From Cacconaster sp045601245 (GTDB taxonomy: Bacteria > Bacteroidota > Bacteroidia > Bacteroidales > UBA932), in assembly GCA_045601245.1 (NCBI GenBank), contig JAZRZH010000028.1, positions 33,948 through 97,947 on the forward strand: a DNA stretch of 64,000 bases. Direction: 5' to 3'. The notes below the pieces were generated by a model, which ran no database searches, had not been told where the DNA came from, and saw only the letters and a program-made list of their open reading frames with translations. How positions within the stretch are numbered: the stretch's first letter is position 1; every line of letters starts with the position of its first letter. The position numbers were made by a program, and so were the translations under genes. Shown here one piece after another: positions 16,329 through 25,315 of this stretch.

Positions 16329-17126
16329 ATGTCACATTTCGGAAACCTTTCCGGAGACTGCCTTCTTATAAGGAAGGAGTCACCAATCATCCACAACATC
16401 ACCAATTATGTCGCAATGGGCATCTCTGCCAATGGCCTGCTGGCCATCGGCGCGTCCCCTCTGATGTCCTCGGAGCTTGAGGAAATGGAGGAAATCTCCG
16501 CCATCTCATCGGCCCTGGTCATCAACCTGGGCTGCCTCGAACGTCTTCAGATAGAGGCGATGTATATCGCAGCGGAAGCGGCCGCAAAAAGCGGCAAACC
16601 CTGGGTCCTGGACCCTGTGGGCGCGGGTGTCAGCAGGCTCCGCACCGAAACCGCCCTCGACCTCATCGGGACTTATGCTCCATCCGTAGTCCGCGGCAAC
16701 GCCTCCGAAATAATGGCCCTCGCCGGGACTCCGTTCCGCCAGAAGGGCGTGGACTCGGCAGAGGAGAGCTTGGCTGCTGCGGAATCCGCGGCAACGCTGG
16801 CCCTTGAACACGACACCGTGGTCTCGGTCAGCGGTCCTGTCGATATCATCACCGACGGCAAGGAGACCATCCGCATCCTCAACGGCCATCCGCTGATGCC
16901 GCAGGTCACCGCGATGGGATGCACCGCTTCCGCCATTACGGCCGCATTCCTGGCAGTTGAAGACAATGCCCTTGAGGCCGCCGCATACGCTATGGCGCTG
17001 ATGGGCGTGGCTGGCGAAAAGGCGGCTGACAAAAGCGCCGGCCCAGGCTCATTCGCCGTCAATTTCATAGATAATCTCGCCGGTATGTCGCCGGAGGAGA
17101 TCTCAGAATTTTTGCGTTATGAATAG
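16329..17126 (+). CDS. thiM: Hydroxyethylthiazole kinase
   Basis: The protein is 265 aa, the usual length. It phosphorylates 4-methyl-5-(2-hydroxyethyl)thiazole for thiamine salvage. Family motifs are visible: HNITNYVAM near the N terminus, GASPLMS, VLDPVGAGVSRLRTETALDL, RGNASEIMAL, and GCTASAITAAFLA, which carries the ribokinase-like anion-hole region. It is the first gene after the TPP riboswitch and overlaps thiE by 8 bp. The cluster contains thiM, thiE, thiL and thiD but no thiazole or pyrimidine biosynthesis genes, so its job here is recycling of precursors. Confidence 0.96.
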   Translation: MSHFGNLSGDCLLIRKESPIIHNITNYVAMGISANGLLAIGASPLMSSELEEMEEISAISSALVINLGCLERLQIEAMYIAAEAAAKSGKPWVLDPVGAGVSRLRTETALDLIGTYAPSVVRGNASEIMALAGTPFRQKGVDSAEESLAAAESAATLALEHDTVVSVSGPVDIITDGKETIRILNGHPLMPQVTAMGCTASAITAAFLAVEDNALEAAAYAMALMGVAGEKAADKSAGPGSFAVNFIDNLAGMSPEEISEFLRYE

Positions 17127-17754
17127 GGAACAACTCAAACTTTATCTGGTGACCGACCGCACTCTGGCCGGCAGCAGAGACATATCCGATATCGTCAAAG
17201 AAGCAGTGGAAGGCGGTGCCACAATGGTCCAGCTCCGCGAAAAGGACATTGATACCCGCGACTTCATAGAACTTGCGCTGCGTCTGAAGAAGGTTCTCGC
17301 GCCTTATGGCGTGCCATTGATCATCAATGACCGCGTCGACGTGGCTCTGGCCGCTGATGCGGACGGAGTCCATATCGGCCAGTCCGATATGCCGTACGCT
17401 ATGGCGCGCGCCATTCTCGGCCCGGACAGAATCATCGGTCTTTCGGTTGAGAACTTCGCTCAGATAGAGGAGGCAAACGGTCTGGATGTCGACTACATCG
17501 GCGTATCGCCCGTGTTCGCCACGCCGACCAAGACCGATACCGCTGCGCCTTTCGGCCTCGACGGCCTTGCAAAGGCGGTCAAAATGTCCGTCCATCCTAC
17601 GGTGGCCATAGGTGGAATGAATGCCGGAACGGCCGCTGACGTCATAGCGACAGGCACCGACGGCCTCGCGGTGGTCAGCGCCATCGTCTGCGCCCCTTCA
17701 CCGCGCAGGGCATCGGAAGAGCTTCTCGAAAATATCAATAAGGCATCGTTATGA
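17119..17754 (+). CDS. thiE: Thiamine-phosphate synthase
   Basis: The protein is 211 aa. It joins HMP pyrophosphate and thiazole phosphate to give thiamine phosphate. Typical TIM-barrel motifs are seen: LYLVTDR, GGATMVQLREKDIDTRDF, LIINDRVDVALAADADGVHIGQSD, VDYIGVSPVFATPTK, and TVAIGGMNAGTAADV near the phosphate site. It overlaps thiM by 8 bp and thiL by 4 bp (ATGA), which indicates coupled translation under the riboswitch. Confidence 0.96.
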   Translation: MNREQLKLYLVTDRTLAGSRDISDIVKEAVEGGATMVQLREKDIDTRDFIELALRLKKVLAPYGVPLIINDRVDVALAADADGVHIGQSDMPYAMARAILGPDRIIGLSVENFAQIEEANGLDVDYIGVSPVFATPTKTDTAAPFGLDGLAKAVKMSVHPTVAIGGMNAGTAADVIATGTDGLAVVSAIVCAPSPRRASEELLENINKASL

Positions 17755-18692
17755 AAGGAGAATTTGAATTCATAGAGTCTATCCGCAGGATATTTCCCGC
17801 ACCGGATGGTGTGGAGGGTATAGGTGACGACTGCGCCGTAATTCCGCAGTTAACCGGAGAGGAGACACTTGTCAGCACCGATATGCTGGTCGAGGGCACT
17901 CATTTCCTGATGAACGACATCACGCCGTATCAGTTGGGATGGAAATCCGCGGCATCCAATTTCAGCGACATAGCTGCGATGGGCGGTGCTCCTGTGGGCA
18001 GTTTCCTTGCCCTGGCACTGCCGCACGACCTTCCCGATGGATGGGCGGAGGAATTCCTGAAGGGATACAGGGATATTTCCGAAGAATACGGCTTTCCGCT
18101 CCTGGGAGGGGACACAACATCATCGAAGGACAGGGTCTGCATCTGCGTGACCGTGCTCGGCAAAACGCCATCGGGACGTAGTGTCAGGCGAAGCGGAGCG
18201 AAGGACGGGGACCTTGTCTGCGTCACGGGTTTCCTCGGCGATTCGGCCGCAGGCCTTGTGGCGATACTGCACGGATATGAGCGTACCGAAGATGTCAAGT
18301 ATCTCATTGACAAGCATTATCTTCCGCATCCGAGAGTCCGGGAGGGACAGGCGCTCGCTGCCTGGCCGGGCGTTCACTCGATGATGGACATTTCCGACGG
18401 CATAGGGTCCGACCTCCATCACATTATGGAAGAATCGCAGGTCGGGGCACGTGTGGACCTCTCCGAAATCCCGCTCTCGCAGCAGTTGCGCGCCTTATGC
18501 AGCAGGTACGGCCTCGACCCTTATGAGTTCGCCGCGGCGGGAGGGGAGGATTACGAACTGCTCTTCACCATCGATCCGGAAGCGGAGCCGGACCTTGAGG
18601 TGCCGCACACCGTGATAGGGACGATAACTGACGGACCGAATCTCGAATGGGACGGTTCGGAGAAAGATTATATGGGATTCAGACATTTTTAA
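17751..18692 (+). CDS. thiL: Thiamine-monophosphate kinase
   Basis: The protein is 313 aa. It phosphorylates thiamine phosphate to the active cofactor TPP. All key motifs are present: GIGDDCAVI (residues 23-31), STDMLVEGTHF, FSDIAAMGG, GGDTTSS, MMDISDGIGSDL and GGEDYELLFT. This is the intact enzyme of the window; a second ThiL-like gene near 62-63 kb has lost the corresponding motifs. It lies in the thiMELD operon with a 4-bp overlap with thiE. Confidence 0.96.
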   Translation: MKGEFEFIESIRRIFPAPDGVEGIGDDCAVIPQLTGEETLVSTDMLVEGTHFLMNDITPYQLGWKSAASNFSDIAAMGGAPVGSFLALALPHDLPDGWAEEFLKGYRDISEEYGFPLLGGDTTSSKDRVCICVTVLGKTPSGRSVRRSGAKDGDLVCVTGFLGDSAAGLVAILHGYERTEDVKYLIDKHYLPHPRVREGQALAAWPGVHSMMDISDGIGSDLHHIMEESQVGARVDLSEIPLSQQLRALCSRYGLDPYEFAAAGGEDYELLFTIDPEAEPDLEVPHTVIGTITDGPNLEWDGSEKDYMGFRHF

Positions 18693-18708
18693 ACGGATAA
18701 ATACATTT

Positions 18709-19533
18709 ATGAAAACATATCCACGGGTATTGACAATAGCCGGAAGCGATTCCGGAGGAGGAGCCGGCATCCAGGCCGACATCAAGGCAATCAGCGCGAC
18801 CGGCAGCTATGCCGCCAGCGCCATTACAGCCGTAACCGTCCAGAATACGCTCGGAGTAACTGCTGTGCACAATGTGCCAAGCGACATCATAAAGGGGCAG
18901 ATTGAGGCGGTTCTGAGCGATATAGGGGCAGATGCCGTGAAGATTGGTATGCTGAGTTCGTCAGAGGTGGTTCTGGCGGTCCGCGAGATGCTGGAAAAGT
19001 TCGATTTCCGCAATATCGTGCTCGACCCGGTGATGGTCGCGACTTCAGGTGACAGGCTCATTGCGGAAGATGCTGTGGCGCTCCTCAAGACCGAACTTGC
19101 GCCGATGGCGAGGGTCCTTACGCCTAATATCCCGGAGGCGGAGATTCTCGCGGGGGAGAGGATTTCATCGCAGGATGACCTTCCGGGCGTCGCAAGAAGG
19201 CTTTCAGAGGCGCTTTCGAGGATTCCGGGCCGCAAAGTTTCGGTGCTGATGAAGGCGGGACATCTGGATGACGACGAACTGGTGGATTATTTCTACAATG
19301 CAGAGGAGGACCATATCGTCGAATTGCGCTCCCGCCGCGTGTATTCCCGCAACACCCACGGCACCGGCTGCACCCTCTCTTCGGCCTTCGCATCATATCT
19401 GGCGCAGGGCTACGGGCTGGACGAGGCGGCATATTATGCCAAGGAATACATCTCTTCCGCCATCGAATCCGGCGCGCAGTACGACATCGGCGCCGGCCAC
19501 GGTCCGGTGGACCACTTCTTTGTGCTGAGGTAA
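18709..19533 (+). CDS. thiD: Hydroxymethylpyrimidine/phosphomethylpyrimidine kinase
   Basis: The protein is 274 aa and phosphorylates HMP and HMP-P to make HMP-PP for ThiE. Motifs are LTIAGSDSGGGAGIQADIKA at the N terminus, VKIGMLSS, VLDPVMVATSGDRL, LTPNIPEAEIL, and NTHGTGCTLSSAFAS with the catalytic Cys/anion-hole region. It is the last gene of the riboswitch operon, 16 bp after thiL. Confidence 0.96.
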   Translation: MKTYPRVLTIAGSDSGGGAGIQADIKAISATGSYAASAITAVTVQNTLGVTAVHNVPSDIIKGQIEAVLSDIGADAVKIGMLSSSEVVLAVREMLEKFDFRNIVLDPVMVATSGDRLIAEDAVALLKTELAPMARVLTPNIPEAEILAGERISSQDDLPGVARRLSEALSRIPGRKVSVLMKAGHLDDDELVDYFYNAEEDHIVELRSRRVYSRNTHGTGCTLSSAFASYLAQGYGLDEAAYYAKEYISSAIESGAQYDIGAGHGPVDHFFVLR

Positions 19534-19549
19534 AGAAAATCTTCGGCTC

Positions 19550-19629
19550 AAGTGCAAATACCCCGTAATTTGCACTTCAGTCAACCTTTTTCAGGGGTAG
19601 CAAGTGCAAAAGACGCCATTTTTGCACGT
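19550..19629. repeat. Two TGCAAAT-type hairpins
   Basis: AAGTGCAAAT ... ATTTGCACTT (19550-19577) and AAGTGCAAAA ... TTTTTGCACGT (19602-19629) are back-to-back hairpins. The same arms recur at 42518-42545 and 42570-42597 after groEL, so they belong to a dispersed family. Confidence 0.6.
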
Positions 19630-19689
19630 CGCATAGCCGGAGATGGCTAGTGGCAACTCCGCCTCCGGCTGGCAGCGACATATACAGAA

Positions 19690-19720
19690 AAGCCGGCTGG
19701 AATCATCTTCCGGCCGGCTT
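19690..19720. terminator. Terminator between convergent thiD and the DUF2723 gene
   Basis: A 13-bp stem (AAGCCGGCTGGAA / TTCCGGCCGGCTT, one T-G pair) has a 5-nt loop. It lies between two convergent transcription units and can serve both. Confidence 0.7.
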
Positions 19721-19746
19721 CTTTGTATCAAGGATTACTTCGGAAC

Positions 19747-22700
19747 TCAATCCGCCGTTTCCGCGTCGGTATGGTCTGTGGCGATCTGAAGGGCATTGTA
19801 CAGGTTCCTCTGGAGTTCCTGTGCCAGATCCGTTGCCTGCTGCTGCTCTAGGGCGTCGATCAGGTAATAGAACATCGAGATGCTGTCATCCACGATCTTC
19901 TTGCCCGAATCATCCACCGGCATCACGGTTGTCAGATAGGCTACGGTATTAATCAAATCTGCACCGAGTTCCCTGGCGAGCATATCACCCTTCGCCGGTT
20001 CGCCGCACTTGTAGTACAGTTCGACGGCATTGATGAGGCTGACCTCATTGATACTGCGCATCCAGGATATGCTGTACGGGAAGTTCTTCGCAGGCATTAT
20101 GTCGATGCACTTGTCGATGAGATTCAGACATCTCTCCATATCGCCCTGCTCAAACAGATGTTCCGCAGTGTTGACAAACATTTCGCGGATAGGAACAACA
20201 GCCTCGAATGTGTAGATGTTCTGGTAGTCATAATAGACATTGTCCTGCTTGAGGCTTTCGAATGCAAACACGTTCATAAGGTCGTCATACATTTTGTCAG
20301 CATCGAAATAAGCGCCATTGCGCGGATTTTCGCTCTTAATAGGCACGAGTTTGTAGCAGAAGCCGCAGTTCGTGCTCCACTTGTCGAGACCGAGGTTGAC
20401 ATCGGCGTTCTGTGTCACGAAATAGATAGGGCGGTCCCAGTCGTAGTGTGCGAGGATGTCGAGGATAATGAGGTCGGTCTTGCCGATACGGTTACCATTG
20501 ATCTCAAGTTCCACGAAATCAGCCACCTTGTCCATATCCTTCTCAGGTACGATGCCGTATTTGAGGACATTTTCCCTGTTGACAGGCACGAGAAGCTTCT
20601 TTGCCGGGATGAAATCCGTTTCACCATCAATCTTGAACTTCGGGTTCTTGAATACGTCGATCGCCTCGGATGCAAGGATAGGATGGTCGATGGCGTCGGA
20701 TACGTACGGGAAGTCATTGGTGCCGTAGAGATACTGCTCCCTTTCGATAGTGATCGGCAGAGGATCGGATTCGTACTGTCTGCGCTTCATCTGGTCGACA
20801 TACCAGTCGGTTCCGAGGAGCGAGGTGTTGACGATGCGGACGTCCGTGCGGACATTCTCCACTTCCTGGATGTACCAGAGAGGGAATGTATCGTTGTCTC
20901 CGTGTGTGATTATCAGAGCATTCGGACCGAGTGCGGCGAGATGGTTGTATGCCATGTCGCGGGCGGTGGTGCGGTGGCTGCGGTTGTGGTCGTCCCAGTT
21001 CTCACATCCCATTATTACAGGCACGGTGAGGCAGAGGACTGCGGCGGCAGCGGCAGGTGCGACAGTCTCCTTCTTTGTCAGTTTCTCCAGCCAGTCGGCG
21101 ATCTGCATCACGCCGAGGCCGATCCAGATGGCGAATACATAGAAGGATCCGGCGTAAGCGTAGTCACGTTCACGGACCTGATATGGCGGCTGATTGAGGT
21201 AAAGGACGATAGCGATGCCTGTGAGCAGGAAAAGAAGTCCGGTGACCCAGCTGTTGCGGCCGTCGTGCTTTATCTGGTAGAACAGACCGATGAGTCCGAG
21301 GATCAGAGGCAGGAAGAAATAGTGATTCTTCGCCTTGTTGTTGAGAAGCGCCGACGGCGCCCCGCTCTGGTCTCCGAGGCGGGCCTTGTCTATGAACGGA
21401 ATACCGCTTTCCCAGTTGCCGGCCACCTTGTCTCCCGGAATCTGGCCGTGGAAATCGTTCTGTCGTCCCACGAAGTTCCAGAAGAAGTAGCGGAAATACA
21501 TATAATTGATCTGGTAGTCGAAGAAGAATACGAGATTGTCGATGAATTTAGGCATCTGGATGGCCCGTGGCTCACCGTACAGTTCGACTCTCTTCATATT
21601 CTTTCCGGTCGAGTAGGACTCGTAGAAACCTTTCTGATGCTCGTCAAAAGAGTTCCACATACGCGGGAAGAACATCTTCGCGCCCGCAGGGTATTTCGGA
21701 ACGACGTTTTCAGCCTTGTGATACTTGCCTTCCAGTGGGGTGTAGTAATCTTTGTGGTCCACTTCATAAGGGGAGAGATATGTCTCGCCGTAGATCAGAG
21801 GTGCGCTTCCGTATTGCTCGCGACCGAGATAGCGGACAAGTGTGTAAGGGTTGTCCGGCTGGTACTCATTGGTCGGGGTGTTGGCGCAGGAGCGTATGAT
21901 GGTGATGGTGAATACCGAATATCCGATGACGATGGTGGTGAAGCAGAGCAGGATGGTGTGCCAGAGAGCCTTCTCCTTCTTTCTCAAAGTCTTGAGGCCG
22001 AAGAAACAGCCGGCGAGGAGCAGCAACATGAAGATTGCCGCGCCGACATTGAATTTAGCGCCGAATCCGTTGACGAAGATACGGTCAAAGAATGCAGTGA
22101 CCTTAGGAAGGTATGGGATGATTCCGAAGAGAATCACCGCCAGTAGCACGCCGGAGAGCAGCAGCACTCCAAGTGCTTTCCAGAAGTTCACTTCACCGTC
22201 ACGCTTCTTGTAATATACGATGAATACTATTGCCGGGATGGTCAGCAGGTTGAGCAGGTGGACACCGATGGAGAGGCCCATCAGGAAACAGATGAGCACC
22301 AGCCAGCGGTCCGCGTAAGGCTTTTCGGCCTCCTCCTCCCATTTGAGGATCGCCCAGAACACGACTGCCGTGAACAGGGACGACATAGCGTATACCTCGC
22401 CCTCGACAGCCGAGAACCAGAATGTGTCGGAGAAGCAGTAGGCCATTGCTCCGACGATTCCGGCGGCCATTATCGCGATGGCACTGCCGTTGGTCATCGT
22501 GCGGCCCTTCTTCTCAAGTATGCGGCGGCCGAAATGGACTATCGTCAGATAAAGGAAGAATATCGTCAATGCTGAGCAGAGGGCGCTCATCGCATTGACC
22601 GCTGCTGCCGCGTGCATATTGTCTGTAAACATCGTGAAGAACCTTGCGAAAAGGTTGAATACCGGGTTTCCCGGCGGGTGGCCCACTTCCAGCTTGTATG

Positions 22701-22833
22701 AAGAGGCGATGAACTCACCGCAGTCCCAGAAACTTGCGGTAGGCTCGATGGTTGAAAGATAAACAAATGATGAAAGCGCCAGAACGATGACGGAGACGAC
22801 ATTGTTTATCAGTTTGAATCTTTTTTTCTCCAT
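19747..22833 (-). CDS. DUF2723 family multi-pass membrane protein (O-mannosyltransferase-like)
   Basis: The protein is 1028 aa from the ATG at 22833; in-frame starts further up would precede the promoter. The N-terminal half has about ten membrane helices and the DUF2723 signature (STIEPTASFWDCGEFIASSYKLEVGHPPGNP), with the early Asp/Glu expected for a GT-C/PMT-like glycosyltransferase. The soluble C-terminal half includes ITHGDNDTFPLWYIQEVENVRTDVRIVNTSLL and helical repeats near the end (VNTAEHLFEQGDMERCLNLIDKCIDIMP). It is probably part of protein O-glycosylation in the envelope; the exact donor and acceptor are not readable from sequence. Confidence 0.85.
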   Translation of the reverse strand: MEKKRFKLINNVVSVIVLALSSFVYLSTIEPTASFWDCGEFIASSYKLEVGHPPGNPVFNLFARFFTMFTDNMHAAAAVNAMSALCSALTIFFLYLTIVHFGRRILEKKGRTMTNGSAIAIMAAGIVGAMAYCFSDTFWFSAVEGEVYAMSSLFTAVVFWAILKWEEEAEKPYADRWLVLICFLMGLSIGVHLLNLLTIPAIVFIVYYKKRDGEVNFWKALGVLLLSGVLLAVILFGIIPYLPKVTAFFDRIFVNGFGAKFNVGAAIFMLLLLAGCFFGLKTLRKKEKALWHTILLCFTTIVIGYSVFTITIIRSCANTPTNEYQPDNPYTLVRYLGREQYGSAPLIYGETYLSPYEVDHKDYYTPLEGKYHKAENVVPKYPAGAKMFFPRMWNSFDEHQKGFYESYSTGKNMKRVELYGEPRAIQMPKFIDNLVFFFDYQINYMYFRYFFWNFVGRQNDFHGQIPGDKVAGNWESGIPFIDKARLGDQSGAPSALLNNKAKNHYFFLPLILGLIGLFYQIKHDGRNSWVTGLLFLLTGIAIVLYLNQPPYQVRERDYAYAGSFYVFAIWIGLGVMQIADWLEKLTKKETVAPAAAAAVLCLTVPVIMGCENWDDHNRSHRTTARDMAYNHLAALGPNALIITHGDNDTFPLWYIQEVENVRTDVRIVNTSLLGTDWYVDQMKRRQYESDPLPITIEREQYLYGTNDFPYVSDAIDHPILASEAIDVFKNPKFKIDGETDFIPAKKLLVPVNRENVLKYGIVPEKDMDKVADFVELEINGNRIGKTDLIILDILAHYDWDRPIYFVTQNADVNLGLDKWSTNCGFCYKLVPIKSENPRNGAYFDADKMYDDLMNVFAFESLKQDNVYYDYQNIYTFEAVVPIREMFVNTAEHLFEQGDMERCLNLIDKCIDIMPAKNFPYSISWMRSINEVSLINAVELYYKCGEPAKGDMLARELGADLINTVAYLTTVMPVDDSGKKIVDDSISMFYYLIDALEQQQATDLAQELQRNLYNALQIATDHTDAETAD

Positions 22834-22862
22834 TGTGAACGGATTATTAATGCAATAAATAA

Positions 22863-22904
22863 CAAAGGTAGTCAAAAATCGTAAATTCTTTTTAACTAAC
22901 TTTG
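22863..22904. promoter_or_regulatory. Divergent -7 boxes for DUF2723 and SUI1 genes
   Basis: TACCTTTG on the minus strand (plus 22863-22870) precedes the DUF2723 gene. TAACTTTG on the plus strand (22897-22904) precedes the SUI1 gene and supports its ATG at 22929, not an earlier in-frame codon. Confidence 0.55.
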
Positions 22905-22928
22905 CAGTCTCATACAAAAACCAAGCCT

Positions 22929-23279
22929 ATGGCCGACAATGACTGGAAGAGCAGATTGGGAGTCGTTTTTTCCACCAATCCTGATTTTCAATACGATACG
23001 GAAGAAGAGCCACGGCAGGAAGCAACCCTTCCGCCTGAGAGACAGGTGCTTCGTGTAGGTATCGACCGCCGCAACAGGGGTGGGAAGCAGGTGACCCTCG
23101 TCACCGGCTTTGTCGGTTCGGACGACGACCTGGTGGAACTTGGCAGGATGCTCAAGACCAGGTGCGGGGTCGGAGGGTCAGCCAAGGACGGTGAAATCAT
23201 CATTCAGGGTGATTTCCGCGACAGAGTGGTATCAATTCTGGTGGCGGCCGGATATTCGAAGACAAAAAGGAGTAACTGA
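22929..23279 (+). CDS. SUI1/eIF1-like translation factor (YciH family)
   Basis: The protein is 116 aa from the ATG at 22929. The C-terminal 70 residues are a SUI1 domain: GKQVTLVTGFVGSDDDL, LKTRCGVGGSAKDGEIIIQGDFRDRVVSIL and AAGYSKTKRSN. Bacterial YciH-type proteins bind the small ribosomal subunit and may check initiation fidelity, but their physiological role is not settled. The acidic N terminus (YDTEEEPRQE) is likely disordered. The stop overlaps the next start by one base (TGATG). Confidence 0.9.
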   Translation: MADNDWKSRLGVVFSTNPDFQYDTEEEPRQEATLPPERQVLRVGIDRRNRGGKQVTLVTGFVGSDDDLVELGRMLKTRCGVGGSAKDGEIIIQGDFRDRVVSILVAAGYSKTKRSN

Positions 23280-23980
23280 TGTTTCCGCTCGATGTCATAC
23301 ATCCCGTTGAAGAGGCGTGGCGCGGCAGTGTCCTGCCGCTTGCCCATCATACAGGCGGATTCGAGCCGCTTGCCTTTTCAGGCAGGAATGACGGGGTGAT
23401 CATAATGCTGTTAGCCATAGCGTTCCTGGCGATAGTGCTTTTCCGCAGGGTGGCCGCCACGCTCGCCGGGTCGTTCATTTTGCTTTTTTCAGATGCCCGC
23501 AAGGATGATGTCCTCAAAGACAATTCCCGCAACGTGACGGCGTTTCTGATTACCGTGCTGCTGATACCTGTGTATTCATACATACTGACGGTTACGGGAG
23601 TCAGCACGCACGATGTCTGGATGACATTGGTGGTGCTGGTTTCCCTTTTCGTCTTCAGGGCCCTGCTGTTCCTGGTCCTTTCTGTTTCCGAAGGAGGCGG
23701 CTTTGTGAGTGAAATGAGAAGCGATTCCGACAGCACTTTCATACTTCTGATGACGCTGTCACTGCCGGCGTACATACCGGTGGCGGTCTTCCATTCGGCA
23801 GGACAGGGATTTTCGGCTGTTTATCTCGCCATAGTGGCTGCGGTATGCATTGCAGTCTATCTGATTAAATGCTTCAGGAGAATTATTTCTTCCAGATTTT
23901 CGCTTTTTTTCTGCTTTTTGTATCTTTGCACCCTCGAAATTTTGCCCATTGCAGTGGTAGTTAAATTATTAGTGTCTTAA
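23279..23980 (+). CDS. DUF4271 membrane protein
   Basis: The protein is 233 aa with about six hydrophobic helices (IIMLLAIAFLAIVLF, VTAFLITVLLIPVYSYIL, MTLVVLVSLFVFRALLFLVL, and three more towards the end). The sequence and its position immediately upstream of hemD match the DUF4271 family, which is commonly linked with uroporphyrinogen-III synthase in Bacteroidota. No enzymatic motif is visible. Translational coupling to the SUI1 gene (1-bp overlap) and a 4-bp gap to hemD show one operon. Confidence 0.8.
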   Translation: MFPLDVIHPVEEAWRGSVLPLAHHTGGFEPLAFSGRNDGVIIMLLAIAFLAIVLFRRVAATLAGSFILLFSDARKDDVLKDNSRNVTAFLITVLLIPVYSYILTVTGVSTHDVWMTLVVLVSLFVFRALLFLVLSVSEGGGFVSEMRSDSDSTFILLMTLSLPAYIPVAVFHSAGQGFSAVYLAIVAAVCIAVYLIKCFRRIISSRFSLFFCFLYLCTLEILPIAVVVKLLVS

Positions 23981-23984
23981 GAAG

Positions 23985-24722
23985 ATGGGAATTAAAGACA
24001 TCCTGATTTCACAGCCCGTCCCTCCGGCAACAGGCTCGCCTTATACGGATCTTATCAATAAATACGGCCTCCATATAGATTTCTGCCCGTTTTTCAGGGT
24101 GGAATCCGTCACCCTCAAGGAATTCCGTGCGCAGAAAGTCAATATCCTTGACTATACCGCAATAGTATTCTCTTCCAAACTTGCGATTGACTCGTTTTTC
24201 AAGATATGCGAGGAGACCAGGACCAATGTCCCGGAAACGATGAAGTATTTCTGCCAGTCCGAGGCTATCGCTCTGTATCTTCAGAAATATATTGTTTACC
24301 GCAAACGCAAGATTTTCTTCGGTTCGGGTACAGTTGCATCCATCATAGAGGCAATCGGGACCAAGCATAAGGGTGAAAAGTTCCTGATAGCCTGCACGGA
24401 CGCTCTCAAGCCGGAGGTCCACAAGCTTTTCCTCAAGGAGAAATTCGAGCACGGCAGCGCAGTCTTCGTAAAGACTGTATGCAGCGACCTCAAGGCCATT
24501 GACCTCCACAAATATCAGATGGTGGTGTTCTACAGCCCGTCGGATATCCGCTCCCTCAAGGAAAATTTTCCTGATTTCGAGCAGAAAGACCTTCTTTTCG
24601 CCATCTACGGACCGACTACGGCCAAGGCGATGAAGGTTGAGAATCTCAAGGTTGAGATTGAGGCCCCGACACCGGAGACACCGTCCATAGCCGACGCCCT
24701 CAACAAATACCTTGCGAAATAA
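23985..24722 (+). CDS. hemD: Uroporphyrinogen-III synthase
   Basis: The protein is 245 aa. HemD closes hydroxymethylbilane to uroporphyrinogen III in tetrapyrrole synthesis. The family is poorly conserved, but the two-lobed pattern is recognisable: LDYTAIVFSSKLAIDSFF, FGSGTVASIIEAI, VFYSPSDIRSLKENF and FAIYGPTTAKAMK. The gene context (DUF4271 upstream, rnpA and yidD downstream) is typical for this phylum. The stop overlaps the rnpA start by one base (TAATG). Confidence 0.88.
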   Translation: MGIKDILISQPVPPATGSPYTDLINKYGLHIDFCPFFRVESVTLKEFRAQKVNILDYTAIVFSSKLAIDSFFKICEETRTNVPETMKYFCQSEAIALYLQKYIVYRKRKIFFGSGTVASIIEAIGTKHKGEKFLIACTDALKPEVHKLFLKEKFEHGSAVFVKTVCSDLKAIDLHKYQMVVFYSPSDIRSLKENFPDFEQKDLLFAIYGPTTAKAMKVENLKVEIEAPTPETPSIADALNKYLAK

Positions 24723-25141
24723 TGGACTTCAGTCTGCCCAAAAAAGACATACTCCGCTCCAAGCGGGATATTGACGCGCTTTTTGCGGCGGACGAACATC
24801 TGTCCAAATTCCCGCTCAGGGCCCATTACAGGACCAGCACTGGCACCGGGGTCACCAGAATGATGGTCTCCGTGCCGAAGCGCAATTTCAAGCGCGCCGT
24901 CAAGCGCAATCTGCTCAAGCGCCGCGTGCGCGAGGCCTTCCGCCTGAACCGCAGTATGCTCGGCGGGGCCGATATCGACATACTTTTCGTATATTCGGGC
25001 AAAGAAATCCTTGATTATGCCGCAATCGAATCCGCAGTCCGGACCATCTTCCAGCAGCTTCTCCGCCGTTCTGAAGAAGGCGGCAAGTTATCCGCTGATA
25101 CTGCTGGTGAAGTTCTACCAGATCTGCATATCACCATATAA
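24722..25141 (+). CDS. rnpA: Ribonuclease P protein component
   Basis: The protein is 139 aa. It binds RNase P RNA and helps process the 5' ends of tRNA precursors. The signature RNLLKRRVREAFRLN follows VSVPKRNFKRAVK, and the N terminus LPKKDILRSKRDIDALFA fits the family. It overlaps hemD by one base. Its 3' end overlaps yidD by about 125 bp in a different frame, so the last 40 residues (RRSEEGGKLSADTAGEVLPDLHITI) double as yidD coding sequence and are not conserved rnpA sequence. Confidence 0.93.
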   Translation: MDFSLPKKDILRSKRDIDALFAADEHLSKFPLRAHYRTSTGTGVTRMMVSVPKRNFKRAVKRNLLKRRVREAFRLNRSMLGGADIDILFVYSGKEILDYAAIESAVRTIFQQLLRRSEEGGKLSADTAGEVLPDLHITI

Positions 25142-25292
25142 GCCGCGCTGCTGCCGCTTCACGCCGACCTGCTCGCAATATGCGCTGGAGGCGTTGAAGA
25201 AATACGGCCCGTTCAAGGGGACGTACCTTGCCGTGCGCCGCATCCTGCGGTGTCATCCTTTCGGCGGCTCCGGCTACGATCCGGTGCCGTAA
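25017..25292 (+). CDS. yidD: Membrane protein insertion efficiency factor YidD
   Basis: The conserved core is clear: LILLVKFYQICISPYKPRCCRFTPTCSQYALEALKKYGPFKGTYLAVRRILRCHPFGGSGYDPVP, with the typical three Cys. The first ATG of the frame is at 25017 (91 aa), deep inside rnpA; a TTG lies at 25011. A shorter product from a non-ATG codon nearer the core is possible, since the first 20 residues are not family-like. YidD aids YidC-dependent membrane insertion. Confidence 0.88.
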   Translation: MPQSNPQSGPSSSSFSAVLKKAASYPLILLVKFYQICISPYKPRCCRFTPTCSQYALEALKKYGPFKGTYLAVRRILRCHPFGGSGYDPVP

Positions 25293-25315
25293 TACGGGTG
25301 CCAAATGGCGCTTTA

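Noticed and set aside
20158..22146. A 662-codon open frame antisense to the DUF2723 gene
   Set aside because: It lies wholly inside a recognised gene on the other strand, has no promoter, and its sequence (many Val, Arg, Glu, Asp repeats) is a by-product of the GC-rich third codon positions.
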